This document shows positions 37,097 to 46,047 of a stretch of DNA of 64,000 bases, piece by piece. This DNA comes from an uncultured Trichococcus sp. (GTDB taxonomy: Bacteria; Bacillota; Bacilli; Lactobacillales; Aerococcaceae). The position numbers and the translations under genes are program-made. The notes under the pieces are model-generated. The model ran no database searches. It was not told the origin of the DNA and worked only from the letters and a program-made list of their open reading frames with translations. The stretch is taken from NCBI RefSeq assembly GCF_963663645.1, contig NZ_OY760503.1, positions 997,501 through 1,061,500 on the forward strand, in the 5' to 3' direction. Within the stretch, counting starts at the first letter, position 1, and the number at the start of each line of letters is the position of its first letter.

Positions 37097-37150
37097 ATGG
37101 ATTTACATGTTATCGAGTTTATTAAAAAATTATACAAAAATATGAAATAA
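37097..37150 (+). CDS. Putative small peptide (17 aa)
   Basis: GGAGGTGAAT precedes an ATG that opens MDLHVIEFIKKLYKNMK, then TAA. The sequence could form a cationic amphipathic helix. No homologue is recognised. It belongs to a row of tiny ORFs with good binding sites between the Rgg-type gene and the small membrane protein. It may be a signal, a small toxin or a translational leader; none of these is demonstrated. Confidence 0.4.
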   Translation: MDLHVIEFIKKLYKNMK

Positions 37151-37192
37151 GTACGATAAACACGTTCTTGATTTTGTAATGAGGAGTATAAT

Positions 37193-37234
37193 ATGAGTTT
37201 AACCTATATGAATATTTGGAGGTATGGCGTATGA
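37193..37234 (+). CDS. Putative leader peptide (13 aa) coupled to the small membrane protein
   Basis: GAGGAG (37181-37186) precedes ATG 37193, coding MSLTYMNIWRYGV. Its TGA overlaps the ATG at 37231 as ATGA, and the GGAGG needed by the next gene lies inside its own codons, the usual layout for translational coupling. Confidence 0.4.
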   Translation: MSLTYMNIWRYGV

Positions 37235-37419
37235 AAAAGTCACTTTATACAGTTGTTAATTTGATATTTGGAATAGTGTTCATTTCTTTAGTTTTTATTT
37301 TTTTCTCAGGTTACACTGAGAACGTAAGTAAGAATACTTATATTTTTGGAGGAATATTATTAGTGTTGGGAATAGCATTTAATTGGTATATGTTTGTTAG
37401 GATAGCCAAAAAAAAGTAA
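37231..37419 (+). CDS. Small two-TM membrane protein, possible immunity protein
   Basis: 62 aa starting MKKSLYTVVNLIFG; the longer frame upstream has no good binding site, while GGAGG lies 10 nt before this ATG. Two membrane helices (~8-29 and ~38-57) are joined by a short polar loop (GYTENVSKNTY), with a basic C-terminus (RIAKKK). Size and topology resemble bacteriocin immunity proteins, but no family is recognised. 13 nt before the secreted-protein gene. Confidence 0.6.
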   Translation: MKKSLYTVVNLIFGIVFISLVFIFFSGYTENVSKNTYIFGGILLVLGIAFNWYMFVRIAKKK

Positions 37420-37432
37420 AGGTGGGGTAAAA

Positions 37433-38071
37433 ATGAGAAAAATAGTGTCTACTTTTATAATTTTAATTTTAAGCAGCGTTTTAATTCCAAGTATTGTTAG
37501 CGCAAGTACTATTAATGAAGAAAACAAAGTGTTTGATGGTAAATATTATTATATTGAACAAAAAGAAGACGAAATTTTTATACGTGATAAAGAGACTAAT
37601 GAGACCATCACTATGGAGCTGTTAAATGATAATAAGGCGATAGTTACTGATGACAACGGAACAGCTTCAACATTAACGAGAGACAATACCGGAAATATTT
37701 ATGTAGACAATGAAATAGTAAACTCTATTTCCACTTCAAAAATTGCTGACTTGAACATTTCGAATGCTACAGCATTAAACAGTGGTCAATATCATTATTT
37801 TCAAACGACTTACTCTAACAGCAGTATAGATGCAAATTTACAAAGCATTGCTTTGGGAATATTTTCTTTTGTTCCTTATGTAGGGTGGATTGGTACTATT
37901 GCAGGTGTCGTTGAAGCATTTAGAAGTCTAGGAAAAACAGTAATGTATACAAAAACGGATCACTACTATATTGATGGATATTCTAGATATAAATACGTTA
38001 CTTATTATTATTCAGATTCTAACAGAACCAAACTCGTTAGAACTACGACTTTTTACAAAGATATGTGGTAA
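37433..38071 (+). CDS. Secreted protein of unknown family, candidate toxin
   Basis: 212 aa. A signal peptide (residues 1-25, cleavage likely after VSA) is followed by a polar β-rich domain (~26-115). Then comes a hydrophobic, glycine-rich stretch (~130-155, ALGIFSFVPYVGWIGTIAGV) that looks membrane-active, and a Tyr-rich C-terminal part ending YKDMW. No cysteines and no sortase motif. AT-rich like the Rgg-type gene. Position after a two-TM protein suggests toxin and immunity; this is inference. RBS GGTGGGG. Confidence 0.6.
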   Translation: MRKIVSTFIILILSSVLIPSIVSASTINEENKVFDGKYYYIEQKEDEIFIRDKETNETITMELLNDNKAIVTDDNGTASTLTRDNTGNIYVDNEIVNSISTSKIADLNISNATALNSGQYHYFQTTYSNSSIDANLQSIALGIFSFVPYVGWIGTIAGVVEAFRSLGKTVMYTKTDHYYIDGYSRYKYVTYYYSDSNRTKLVRTTTFYKDMW

Positions 38072-38232
38072 TAAAATAGGGCTTAAATTTGAATCTCTGT
38101 GTTTTGCAGGAACTTTCTACACAATATTACAAAGAAAAAACACTTTTTTAAATAAAAGCATTACATAAAAGTAAGAACGAGCTGACTCAATGCCCTATGG
38201 AAATGCTAATTTTACAGGCATCAACATATTTT

Positions 38233-38814
38233 TCATTCGTCAGGGGCTGTCTTCTGGATTTTCCATTGCATATGGTCATAGACATGCCCGCTCAATATCC
38301 GCTCGGAAACGGTCCTGAAGCCGACTTTTTCATAAAGTTTTTTTGCCTGCAGATTATCCTTTTCGCAATTCAGGCCGATGATGGTTTCGCCTGCGGCTGA
38401 CGCGAGTGTCGGCAGTGCTTGCAGCAATTGGTGGGCGACACCTTTTCCACGAGCTGACTGCTTCGTCACGATGGAATCCAAATACCATTCTCCGGCAAAC
38501 GTTTCGCTGTCGGGGAAAAGACTAGGCGCCGTGACGTGCATTTCCTCAAAAGCGGTCCGGAGTGCGGCATCGATGATGGGTTCGGAAGCTCCCGGATAGC
38601 CGAAGCAACAGCCGAGGATTTCACCGTTTTCTTCATAGACGAGGCCATTCCGGTAACTGAATCGGTAGACGTCCTCGTGCATGGCTCGAACCATCGCGGC
38701 TTTCAGGACATCCGGATCCAACAGATCGAGCAGCGGTAATTCCATATCAACGAAAATTTCGTAGATCAGATCATAGAGTTCAGGGCAATCCTCTTTTCGG
38801 GCTTTTCGTATCAA
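38233..38814 (-). CDS. GNAT-family N-acetyltransferase
   Basis: 193 aa. Acetyl-CoA-binding motif A: LDSIVTKQSARGKGVAHQLLQALP (residues ~113-136), then motif B-like LNCEKDNLQAKKLYEKVGFRTV. TTG start after GAAGGAAC; no ATG lies in a fitting position. Substrate unknown. It stands alone after the AT-rich island, and GC content returns to normal here. Confidence 0.85.
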   Translation of the reverse strand: MIRKARKEDCPELYDLIYEIFVDMELPLLDLLDPDVLKAAMVRAMHEDVYRFSYRNGLVYEENGEILGCCFGYPGASEPIIDAALRTAFEEMHVTAPSLFPDSETFAGEWYLDSIVTKQSARGKGVAHQLLQALPTLASAAGETIIGLNCEKDNLQAKKLYEKVGFRTVSERILSGHVYDHMQWKIQKTAPDE

Positions 38815-38951
38815 CTTGCATCGTTCCTTCCGTTGTTTTTAATTCCAGTATACCATTAGTTGCGGGGGTGTATCAGTTACTATCCGTAGCTTTTGCGCTG
38901 TGGTAAACTGGTTGATAGAAGAAAATTTCTCGTTCGGTAGGAGGAATCGCT

Positions 38952-39515
38952 TTGGCAATAATGAAGGACAGCGGGAGTGGGAAGGCAATGAAACGGATTG
39001 TCGTCATCGGATGTAGCGGATCGGGGAAGTCCACTTTTTCGCGCAAGCTGCAGCAAGTGACGGGCAATCCGTTGCATCATCTCGATAAACTATATTGGCT
39101 TCCTGATTGGGAGTTGCGCTCTGATGCGGAACAGGACCGGATCCAAAAAGAACTGGTCAAAGAAGGGAACTGGATAATCGACGGCAATTATCAACGGAGC
39201 CTGCCGATCAGGCTGGAGCGTGCGGGCACAGTCTTCTTCTTCGACTACCCAAGAAGATTGTGCCTTTATCGCGCTTTGAAACGCGTCGTTTTGAACCGCA
39301 AGCGCACCCGTCCCGATATGGGAGAAGGTTGCCCGGAGCGCTTCGATTGGGATTTCATGAAATTTATCTGGAATTTCAACAAAAACAACCGCCCAGGCTT
39401 GATTGCCTTATTGGATCAGGCGCCGGCTGGCATCGAAATCCATCATTTCCGCAGGCCGCGCGAGGCGGCAGACTATTTGCGGGCGTTGGAGGAACAAAAA
39501 GAAGAAGCCGCATAA
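38952..39515 (+). CDS. P-loop nucleotide kinase, FlaR-like
   Basis: 187 aa from TTG 38952 (7 nt after GGAGG), or 175 aa from ATG 38988, where homologues begin (MKRIVVIGCSGSGKS). Walker A is GCSGSGKS. DKLYWLPDWELR and DGNYQRSLPIRLERA are typical of the 'topology modulation protein'/adenylate-kinase-like group. Likely a nucleotide or nucleoside kinase; the true substrate is unknown. Confidence 0.85.
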   Translation: MAIMKDSGSGKAMKRIVVIGCSGSGKSTFSRKLQQVTGNPLHHLDKLYWLPDWELRSDAEQDRIQKELVKEGNWIIDGNYQRSLPIRLERAGTVFFFDYPRRLCLYRALKRVVLNRKRTRPDMGEGCPERFDWDFMKFIWNFNKNNRPGLIALLDQAPAGIEIHHFRRPREAADYLRALEEQKEEAA

Positions 39516-39537
39516 AGTCGCGGCTTCTTCTTTTTGT
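39501..39537. terminator. Bidirectional terminator
   Basis: GAAGAAGCCGC / GCGGCTTCTTC then TTTTTG; it includes the last codons of the FlaR-like gene and faces the convergent AraC gene. Confidence 0.8.
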
Positions 39538-39538
39538 G

Positions 39539-40351
39539 TTATTGGTTTCCTTGACGACGGTATTGTGAAGGCGTGCAGTTCGACAATTCCCGGAATGTTT
39601 TCGAGAAGTGCGAAGGTGATTGGAAGCCTACCAAGTGTGCAATATCGGCGATTGCGATATTGGTGTTGCGCAACATTTTTTGCGCTTCATCGATACGGAT
39701 ATGGATCAAGTAGTCGATCGGCGACATGCCGACTTCCTGCTTGAAGATGCGGATCAAGTAGAATTTGTTGATGTGGACCAGATCCACCAAGTCATCCAAC
39801 GTGATGTTCTTGTGGTAATTCACTTTCATGTAATTCTTGACCGTTTGGATTTCTTTGTGGTTCTTCTTGTTCAGTGAGTTCCGGATCGAGAATTCTTCCA
39901 GACGCAACAAGTGGATCAGGATGATTTCGACGAAACGTTTGCTGACCTCTTCGTAGCCTTGGTTGCGTGTACTCATTTCATCCAGCAATAAATTCAGGAA
40001 AGTTGCGGTTTCTTTTTCACCATCATTGTGGCGGTAATAAGAGAAATCGCTTTCTGCGTCCCCGATTTTTGAGAACTCCAAACCGTGGATGCCGACTTCG
40101 ATGATCTCTGCTGCTTTATCCCCTGTCAGGTCCCAATAGTACTCTACATTTGGATTCAATAAGATCAATTGATCTTTTGAAAGCTTTTCCGTCGTTTCTT
40201 TCATTATTAAAGAAACATCCCCAGATGTAACGTAGAAAAGTTTAACATAAGGGAATTTTTGGTAGTTTGTAGGTTGGGCCGATGTGATTGTATTCTTTTC
40301 AGCGAGTACAATCTTCAAGGAGAGGTTTTTTATGTTGGACATGGTATACAT
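39539..40351 (-). CDS. AraC-family transcriptional regulator
   Basis: 270 aa, from the ATG (MYTMSNIKN) after TAGGAGGAT; the longer frame lacks a binding site. An N-terminal cupin-like sensing domain (residues ~10-150, KLFYVTSGDVSLIM) is followed by two C-terminal HTH units (NITLDDLVDLVHINKFYLIRIFK and IADIAHLVGFQSPSHFSKTFR). Ligand and targets unknown. A 9-bp perfect inverted repeat lies upstream. Confidence 0.92.
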   Translation of the reverse strand: MYTMSNIKNLSLKIVLAEKNTITSAQPTNYQKFPYVKLFYVTSGDVSLIMKETTEKLSKDQLILLNPNVEYYWDLTGDKAAEIIEVGIHGLEFSKIGDAESDFSYYRHNDGEKETATFLNLLLDEMSTRNQGYEEVSKRFVEIILIHLLRLEEFSIRNSLNKKNHKEIQTVKNYMKVNYHKNITLDDLVDLVHINKFYLIRIFKQEVGMSPIDYLIHIRIDEAQKMLRNTNIAIADIAHLVGFQSPSHFSKTFRELSNCTPSQYRRQGNQ

Positions 40352-41364
40352 ATTTATCCTCCTAACGTAATCTATCTGATAGCAACGGATCGACAATTTG
40401 AAAATTAATTGACTCAAATTCCATATCATCCGAACGAGCCAATAACAATAATAATATACTATTTTTTTTGTTTGTCTAGTATATTTTATAAAAATATCAA
40501 AATTTAATCCTTGTCATAAAAAGGCTTGTTTGTAATATGTCTGTAATTAAATCTGACATGTACAAGAGAGAAGTTAGAAATGATAAACTTATTGCAGAAA
40601 GTATGTTGCCGTTAACCAAACCAATTTATTGATGCGACAGAGCGGGCAAATATTTTACCATTAAAGCATATGGACTGAGGAATCCGCGCTGCCCCTCCTC
40701 ATCACGGCTGATTATAAAAAAAGTATCAGGCTGAAGGATCGCTGTCCATTTTTGGCATGCAATTTAATGGCTGCTTCAATGTGAATTTTCGTTCCCGGGA
40801 TAACGGAAAAACTGTCTGAACATAATCGACAAAAAGGCTTTTTTTGTTTATTAAAAACCGAACCGAAAACAATATAATTCTAGCTGATTACAGTTAGGGG
40901 TTTATTTAAAAGCGTTTTGATAAGAAAAAATCAACTAAAAACGCAATATGCCTGATGTAAAAATATTTGTTTTTCCGGCTGCTGTGATTTCTGCTGATCA
41001 AAAAGTGATGGACGGGAGATAAAGGGAAGGGGTTCTCTCGGGAAAATCCTTATACATTGGGAATCTTCGGCTGCTGTAGCGTATTTGCACATAAATAAGA
41101 CGAACGCCATTTCATGTATAGTATAGCACCATCTCGCGAAAACGTCATCCAATAACTGAACATTTTTATATCAACTGAACAGAATTTGTGTAAATTTCAA
41201 TAAATTCTATGTAGATTGTTTGTTTCAGCTTACAGGTAATTTAACGATTTTCAGTATTTGGCAGCCGAGTTTATCAAGTGCACAGGCTTTCTTGCTTTGT
41301 TTTGTAAGCAATATGGTAAAATGGATTTAGAGTTGTAAGGGATTACGGTCCGGAGGTGCGGAAG
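40352..41364. other. 1-kb AT-rich region without a gene
   Basis: No credible coding frame: the 73-codon minus-strand frame (40931-41152) has no binding site. Seen: an inverted repeat AATATACTA/TAGTATATT (40453-40461, 40477-40485) upstream of the AraC gene, an extended -10 TGCTATACT on the minus strand (41120-41128), and an extended -10 TGGTAAAAT on the plus strand near 41317-41325 serving the next gene. The length leaves room for an untranslated RNA, but no terminator fixes its end. Confidence 0.4.
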
Positions 41365-42768
41365 ATGAAAGGTGATTACGATCTGTTTTTTGAGTATTAT
41401 TGCGCGGTCTATGACTATGTGCTGGCTGAAAAAGTGTCAGTGAATGAGCATACATTGCATGAGTTCCTGCATACGCAACAATATTATCGACTATCCCATG
41501 AGGCGCAACGTTTCGCGAAGCGGTTTGCGGATGAGGATATCGCTGTGGATCGGCTGCTGCTGAACGAACAAGAAGCGCATGAATGGTATCTTTTCTATTA
41601 CAAACAAAACTTTCCTGCGGGTTATCCTTTCAATCATGCGAATCTGGAATTCATGGAAGGGGAATATGAGTTGAAGGACTTTTCGCCGATAATCGGGCCC
41701 CTTGGTCACCAACCTTTGCACTCAGGGATTTTGCGGAAAAGATTCAATGAAGATTATTTTGTCTTTCCTTATTTCAAGAATCAAGCGAAGTTGTCGCACC
41801 TTATTCTCAGACATATTGTAAACAAATTAATGACAGAAAACAAATATAATGTCAGGAAATCGATTGAACTCGTTCAGTTGTTTGAAGCTGAGGCAATCGG
41901 ATCGGATTGGGAGCCGGCCAGAATCAAAATGCAGATGGAAGAAGTGTTGCGGCAACAGTTACATTATCGCGTCAGTTATTCTGACATAAAAAAATTGTGG
42001 TTGCAGCTGATTTTCATCAGCTTCCGATACGAAAAGGGTGAGGCGAGCTATATCCAGTGGGAGCATCATGATTATGCGGATACCGTCCGGAAACTGGAGA
42101 ATTTTGCGGCAGTTTTGGATGGTAATCCGGACATTCAGCTGACTGCTGAAGAAGGCGCATTGCTGAAGTGGGTCCGTTTCGTCGTTTTTCGCTCCCGGGG
42201 TATGCATGCCAAGGCGAAAGAAGAGGCGCACAAGCTGCTGGAACGCGAAGAATTGGTGGTGGGGGCAAGCCGGCAGCCGTTATACACGAAGTTGGACATT
42301 GTGCCAATCAATGATACTTACAAGGATTTGGTTGTCCGCAAATTGTCGATCGATTTTCGGGACATTTTGGTTTCCTATTTGTTGGACAGCTATATAGCCG
42401 ATCGGAAATATGAAGCAGCTTTTTTCTTGTTGCAGCAATCCGATCCTTATTTCAAACATTTCATTCCTCGTTATTACCGTAGCGCTAACCAGAACAAGTG
42501 GATGCCGGGGGAAGGCGAAGTTTCCACCGAGCAGCTTTTCCGGGAGCAGTTCCAACGGGTGAGGATTGTTCTTGGGGATCATTGGGTCGATGCGTTGCAT
42601 CAAGAGATTGAGGAAGAATTGAAGGAAGGGATTACCCTGAAGGAGGAAGCGTTTGATTGGTTGTTGCGGTACTTGTACAATGTGATGAGCGTCTTCCGTG
42701 AAATGCAGGAGTATGAATTGGCCGACCAGATGAACGCCTTTTATGCGCAGATCCGTCTTGCGGAATAA
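41365..42768 (+). CDS. Hypothetical protein, 467 aa, unknown family
   Basis: Start ATG 41365 lies 6 nt after GGAGGTG; the GTG at 41356 sits within that site. Soluble, mostly helical and charged, many Tyr/Phe/Trp, no signal peptide or membrane segment. Helical pairs in the second half (KAKEEAHKLLEREELV, AAFFLLQQSDPYFKH, EELKEGITLKEEAFDWLLRYLY) would suit TPR-like or scaffold folds. Not recognised; normal codon use; transcribed alone. Confidence 0.6.
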   Translation: MKGDYDLFFEYYCAVYDYVLAEKVSVNEHTLHEFLHTQQYYRLSHEAQRFAKRFADEDIAVDRLLLNEQEAHEWYLFYYKQNFPAGYPFNHANLEFMEGEYELKDFSPIIGPLGHQPLHSGILRKRFNEDYFVFPYFKNQAKLSHLILRHIVNKLMTENKYNVRKSIELVQLFEAEAIGSDWEPARIKMQMEEVLRQQLHYRVSYSDIKKLWLQLIFISFRYEKGEASYIQWEHHDYADTVRKLENFAAVLDGNPDIQLTAEEGALLKWVRFVVFRSRGMHAKAKEEAHKLLEREELVVGASRQPLYTKLDIVPINDTYKDLVVRKLSIDFRDILVSYLLDSYIADRKYEAAFFLLQQSDPYFKHFIPRYYRSANQNKWMPGEGEVSTEQLFREQFQRVRIVLGDHWVDALHQEIEEELKEGITLKEEAFDWLLRYLYNVMSVFREMQEYELADQMNAFYAQIRLAE

Positions 42769-42812
42769 CCCAAAGAAGCAGCCGACAAAATCCGGCTGCT
42801 TCTTTGGGTTTC
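42768..42812 (+). terminator. Terminator after the 467-aa gene
   Basis: CCCAAAGAAGCAGCCG / CGGCTGCTTCTTTGGG, 16-bp stem with an 8-nt loop, followed by TTTCTCTT. Confidence 0.75.
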
Positions 42813-43104
42813 TCTTAGTGCTCGATTTTTAGAGTGGGATTTGTCGTATCCTGTAGTTGAACTCTGAATTGCAGGGGGTTCCGCCTAAGTTGACAACCAC
42901 ACACGGACAAAAAACGTCCGTTTAGTGTTTGTCCTCTTAGTGCTCACCCCCTACCCGCAATTCATCGTATCCTTTAGTTGAGTTCTGAATCCTAGAGTTC
43001 TCCGCCTAACGCTGTTCAGGCCCACTCAGCCAAAAGCGGGCTGCTTGGTCCTGAACCTCGTTAGTGCTCAAACTCTGAGCTTAGGATTCATCACATCCTG
43101 TTTT
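42813..43104. repeat. Tandem ~122-bp palindromic repeats
   Basis: TTAGTGCTC occurs at 42815, 42937 and 43061; TCGTATCCT-type boxes at 42844, 42965 and 43091 (last TCACATCCT); TTGARYTCTGAAT and TCCGCCTAA also recur. Within each unit the outer arms pair (GAATTGC/GCAATTC in the first, GAATCCTA/TAGGATTC in the second) and the inner arms differ, so each unit folds as a large hairpin with compensatory change. Lies between two convergent genes. Confidence 0.75.
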
Positions 43105-45126
43105 TTAATCGTGTCTTAGGGCTTCTACTGGGTCTAGGCCGGCTGCTTTTTGGGCTGGCATCAGGCCGGCCACCATGCTGATGATCATGCTGGTGACGAT
43201 GCCGAATACCGCAAACGCCGGCGTCATATTCAGGATGGCCGTATCAAACAGATTCTCGACAACAATGTTTCCGATAACGGTAATGAGGTAGGCGATGCCT
43301 ACGCCGAGAATTCCGCTGAAGAGGCCGATCAGGAAGGACTCGGAAACGAAGATGCGGCGGATATCTTTCTTCCGGCCGCCGATCGCTTTGATGACGCCGA
43401 TTTCTTGTGTGCGTTCCACAACACTGATGTAGAGCACCGTCAATATCATGATGGCGGATACAAACAAGGAGATGCCGGCCACCCCGGAAAGGATGTAGGT
43501 GAAAATATCCAGCATCTGGGTGAAAGTGGAGGCGAGGGCATCAGCCGAAGAACCGCGGTAACCCAAAGCGGCTACTTCATCTTTGATGGTTTGGGTATTG
43601 TCAGGTTCATCGGATACCAAGTAGACAACGTTCGGTTCGACTTCCAGATTGTTCTCCGCAGTCAAAGTTTCGAAGGATTCGGTTGACATATAGACGGATT
43701 CGAACGCTCCGATGGCTTGTCCGGCTGTGTAAATACCACTGATGACGTAATTTTTTTCCAACGACTCACCGTCTACGGTAACGTCCAGGGTCACTTCTTT
43801 TCCGATGGCTTCTTCCGCTGTCGCGGCCATCTGATTGGCGATGCCTTCTGTGATCAGTATTTCGCCTTCTTCAGGGAACGCTCCGTACAGAATGTTGGAA
43901 TCGGTCATGCCTGAGGTTGTCCCGAAAGTCATGAAGGAATATTTATTCTCTTCAAAAATGACGTTGTCGCTGCCGATCGTAAACGAAGTGTAAGCCAGAT
44001 TGACTTCAGCCACATGTGGGATATTCCGCAATTCCTCCAGATTCTCTTCTCCGAATGGATCGGATTGTGTCACCCCGGCAGGCGGACCCGATGGGGCGGA
44101 ACCGGCAGGGATTTCCGCACCGGCTGGAGTCATGATCATCATCGAGGAATCCGTGTTTTCGCTATTGTTGGTTTCAATGACGAGTGGCATCCGCACTTCG
44201 CTTACGAGCGGGTTGACGTTGGCGTTCATCGTTTCGGTCAGGTAGTCATTGACGCCTTCGCCAAGGGACAGCATCACGATGATGCTCATGATGCCGATGC
44301 TGCCGCCAAGAGCGATCAGGATGTTCCGGGCCAACTTTTCTTTCATATTAAGAAGGGCTAAACGGATTGCCGCAAAAAAAGTGAGATTTTTGCTCTTGCT
44401 TTTCTGCTGCAGTTCAAACGCATTGTCGCGCAAGGCAACCTCGCCCTGATGGATATCGCCGATGATTTTTCCGTCATCGATCGTAACGACGCGCGTGGAT
44501 CGGGCCGCTACCTTTTCCGAGTGGGTGACCATGATGACGAGTTTGCCGGTTTTGGCGATGTCTTGGATGATGTCCAAAACCTGATCCGTCGTCTGCGAGT
44601 CCAGGGCTCCGGTAGGTTCATCGGCAATGATGATGTCCGGATCATTGACAAGCGCGCGGGCGATGGCCACACGCTGTTTTTGCCCACCGGATAACTGGCT
44701 AGGTTTCTTTTTGTAATGGTCTTCAAGGCCAAGCTGCTTCAGGACTTCTCGCGCCCTTGCGACCCGCGTCTTTTTGTCGACGTTCGACAGCGTCATCGCC
44801 AACGTGACGTTATCCAGCACGCTCAGATGGGAGACAAGGTTGAAACTCTGGAAAACGAAGCCGATTTTTTCTTTGTGGTAATTCACGAAATCTTTTTCCT
44901 TGAACGTGCTCATTTTTTGGCCGTCAATGGTTATTTCGCCTGAGAATTGGCTGTCCAGACCGCCCAACAGGTTCATCAAGGTCGACTTCCCGCTGCCGGA
45001 CTCGCCGACGATTGAGACCAATTCGCCCTTGTCCAAGGACAGGTTGACGTCCTTCAGTGCCTGGAAATCTTCCGCACCGCTGATGGGATAATATTTATTC
45101 AGATTTTTAAGTTCAACAAAAGCCAT
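43105..45126 (-). CDS. ABC transporter, fused ATPase-permease (MacB-like)
   Basis: 673 aa. ATPase domain (1-225): Walker A GESGSGKS, signature LSGGQKQR, Walker [15 protein letters not shown]1 follows (~265-290), then an extracellular MacB-PCD region (~290-540) and three further membrane segments with the FtsX motif [25 protein letters not shown]. Such proteins export peptides or drugs or act in mechanotransmission. RBS AAGGAGGCA. It lies downstream of a TetR gene and a palindromic operator. Confidence 0.93.
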   Translation of the reverse strand: MAFVELKNLNKYYPISGAEDFQALKDVNLSLDKGELVSIVGESGSGKSTLMNLLGGLDSQFSGEITIDGQKMSTFKEKDFVNYHKEKIGFVFQSFNLVSHLSVLDNVTLAMTLSNVDKKTRVARAREVLKQLGLEDHYKKKPSQLSGGQKQRVAIARALVNDPDIIIADEPTGALDSQTTDQVLDIIQDIAKTGKLVIMVTHSEKVAARSTRVVTIDDGKIIGDIHQGEVALRDNAFELQQKSKSKNLTFFAAIRLALLNMKEKLARNILIALGGSIGIMSIIVMLSLGEGVNDYLTETMNANVNPLVSEVRMPLVIETNNSENTDSSMMIMTPAGAEIPAGSAPSGPPAGVTQSDPFGEENLEELRNIPHVAEVNLAYTSFTIGSDNVIFEENKYSFMTFGTTSGMTDSNILYGAFPEEGEILITEGIANQMAATAEEAIGKEVTLDVTVDGESLEKNYVISGIYTAGQAIGAFESVYMSTESFETLTAENNLEVEPNVVYLVSDEPDNTQTIKDEVAALGYRGSSADALASTFTQMLDIFTYILSGVAGISLFVSAIMILTVLYISVVERTQEIGVIKAIGGRKKDIRRIFVSESFLIGLFSGILGVGIAYLITVIGNIVVENLFDTAILNMTPAFAVFGIVTSMIISMVAGLMPAQKAAGLDPVEALRHD

Positions 45127-45170
45127 AGTTAGGGGATGCCTCCTTATTTTTTAAAAAGAATTGACGATGA

Positions 45171-45186
45171 GTGAGTATTTACTCAC
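45171..45186. promoter_or_regulatory. Palindromic operator, probably TetR-bound
   Basis: GTGAGTA-TT-TACTCAC-type palindrome (GTGAGTATTTACTCAC) between the TetR gene and the ABC gene, 45 nt before the ABC start and overlapping its likely promoter (TTGAAT on the minus strand). TetR binding is inference from position and symmetry. Confidence 0.6.
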
Positions 45187-45231
45187 CTTTTGATTATTCA
45201 AGTATAGCGATTCGGGAACGGGCTGTCAATG

Positions 45232-45888
45232 CTATTGCTTATCGGGGCTGAGGCCTTTGACGATCTGCTTGGTCAAATAAGCGATTTCGGCTTCTTTGTC
45301 GCGCTTCGTATCCGTGAAAAGGACGTAGTGGGTCAGATGGTTGCCGAAGAGGATGCTCATGATGAATTGCCAAATGACTGGATTAGGCCAATCAACGATC
45401 TCGTTTTTTTCTTTGTAGCCATCGAGGATTGCATAAATTCCTTCTATCAAGTCCGTTGGGATCATGGTGATGAATTCTTGGCAACGCTGTTTGTCGTACA
45501 TCATTTCGCTGATGAAAATTTTGCCGGATTGGAAATGTTCTTCCGGCATCATAACATCCTTGCGCACAATGAATTCCACGAACCGCTCAAATGGCGCATT
45601 CTCTGCAGAATTGCGGAACTGCTGCACTTGGGCGAGCGCTTCCGCTGAGATGATGTCGCGCAGAATCGGGAAAATCGTAGCGTAAAGCAGGTTTTCCTTG
45701 GTCCCGAAATGCTTGTAGATGGTCCCTTCGGCAACATTGGCTGCTTTTGCGATATCCTTTGTGCTGGTGTTGGAAAATCCTTTCGTAGAGAACAGCACCA
45801 CGCAAGCATCCAGGATGTCCTGCATCTTGGGGGACAAACCCTCTTTACTGCGAATTTTTTGTTTTAAAGCTTCCACAAACTTTTCCAT
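45232..45888 (-). CDS. TetR-family transcriptional regulator
   Basis: 218 aa. HTH at residues ~20-65 (ILDACVVLFSTKGFSNTSTKDIAKAANVAEGTIYKHFGTKENLL), the TetR_N pattern. The C-terminal ligand domain is family-variable. It probably represses the ABC exporter encoded 105 nt downstream on the same strand through the palindrome at 45171. Confidence 0.93.
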   Translation of the reverse strand: MEKFVEALKQKIRSKEGLSPKMQDILDACVVLFSTKGFSNTSTKDIAKAANVAEGTIYKHFGTKENLLYATIFPILRDIISAEALAQVQQFRNSAENAPFERFVEFIVRKDVMMPEEHFQSGKIFISEMMYDKQRCQEFITMIPTDLIEGIYAILDGYKEKNEIVDWPNPVIWQFIMSILFGNHLTHYVLFTDTKRDKEAEIAYLTKQIVKGLSPDKQ

Positions 45889-46047
45889 TTAACGTATGCT
45901 CCTCTTGGGTGATGTTGCCTCCATAGTACTCGGACCCGCGGATTATTGCAAGTCGGCATCATGACTTGTTATTTTTCGCGAAATACATGTGATAAACCGC
46001 TGAAAAGGTGCTAAGATGAAAGTATGATGAGAACTGGAGGAGAAAAG

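Noticed and set aside
36900-37230. Prophage or insertion element as the source of the AT-rich island
   Set aside because: No integrase, transposase, terminal inverted repeats or target duplications could be found.
40931-41152. 73-codon minus-strand open frame
   Set aside because: Starts upstream of a likely -10 box and has no binding site.
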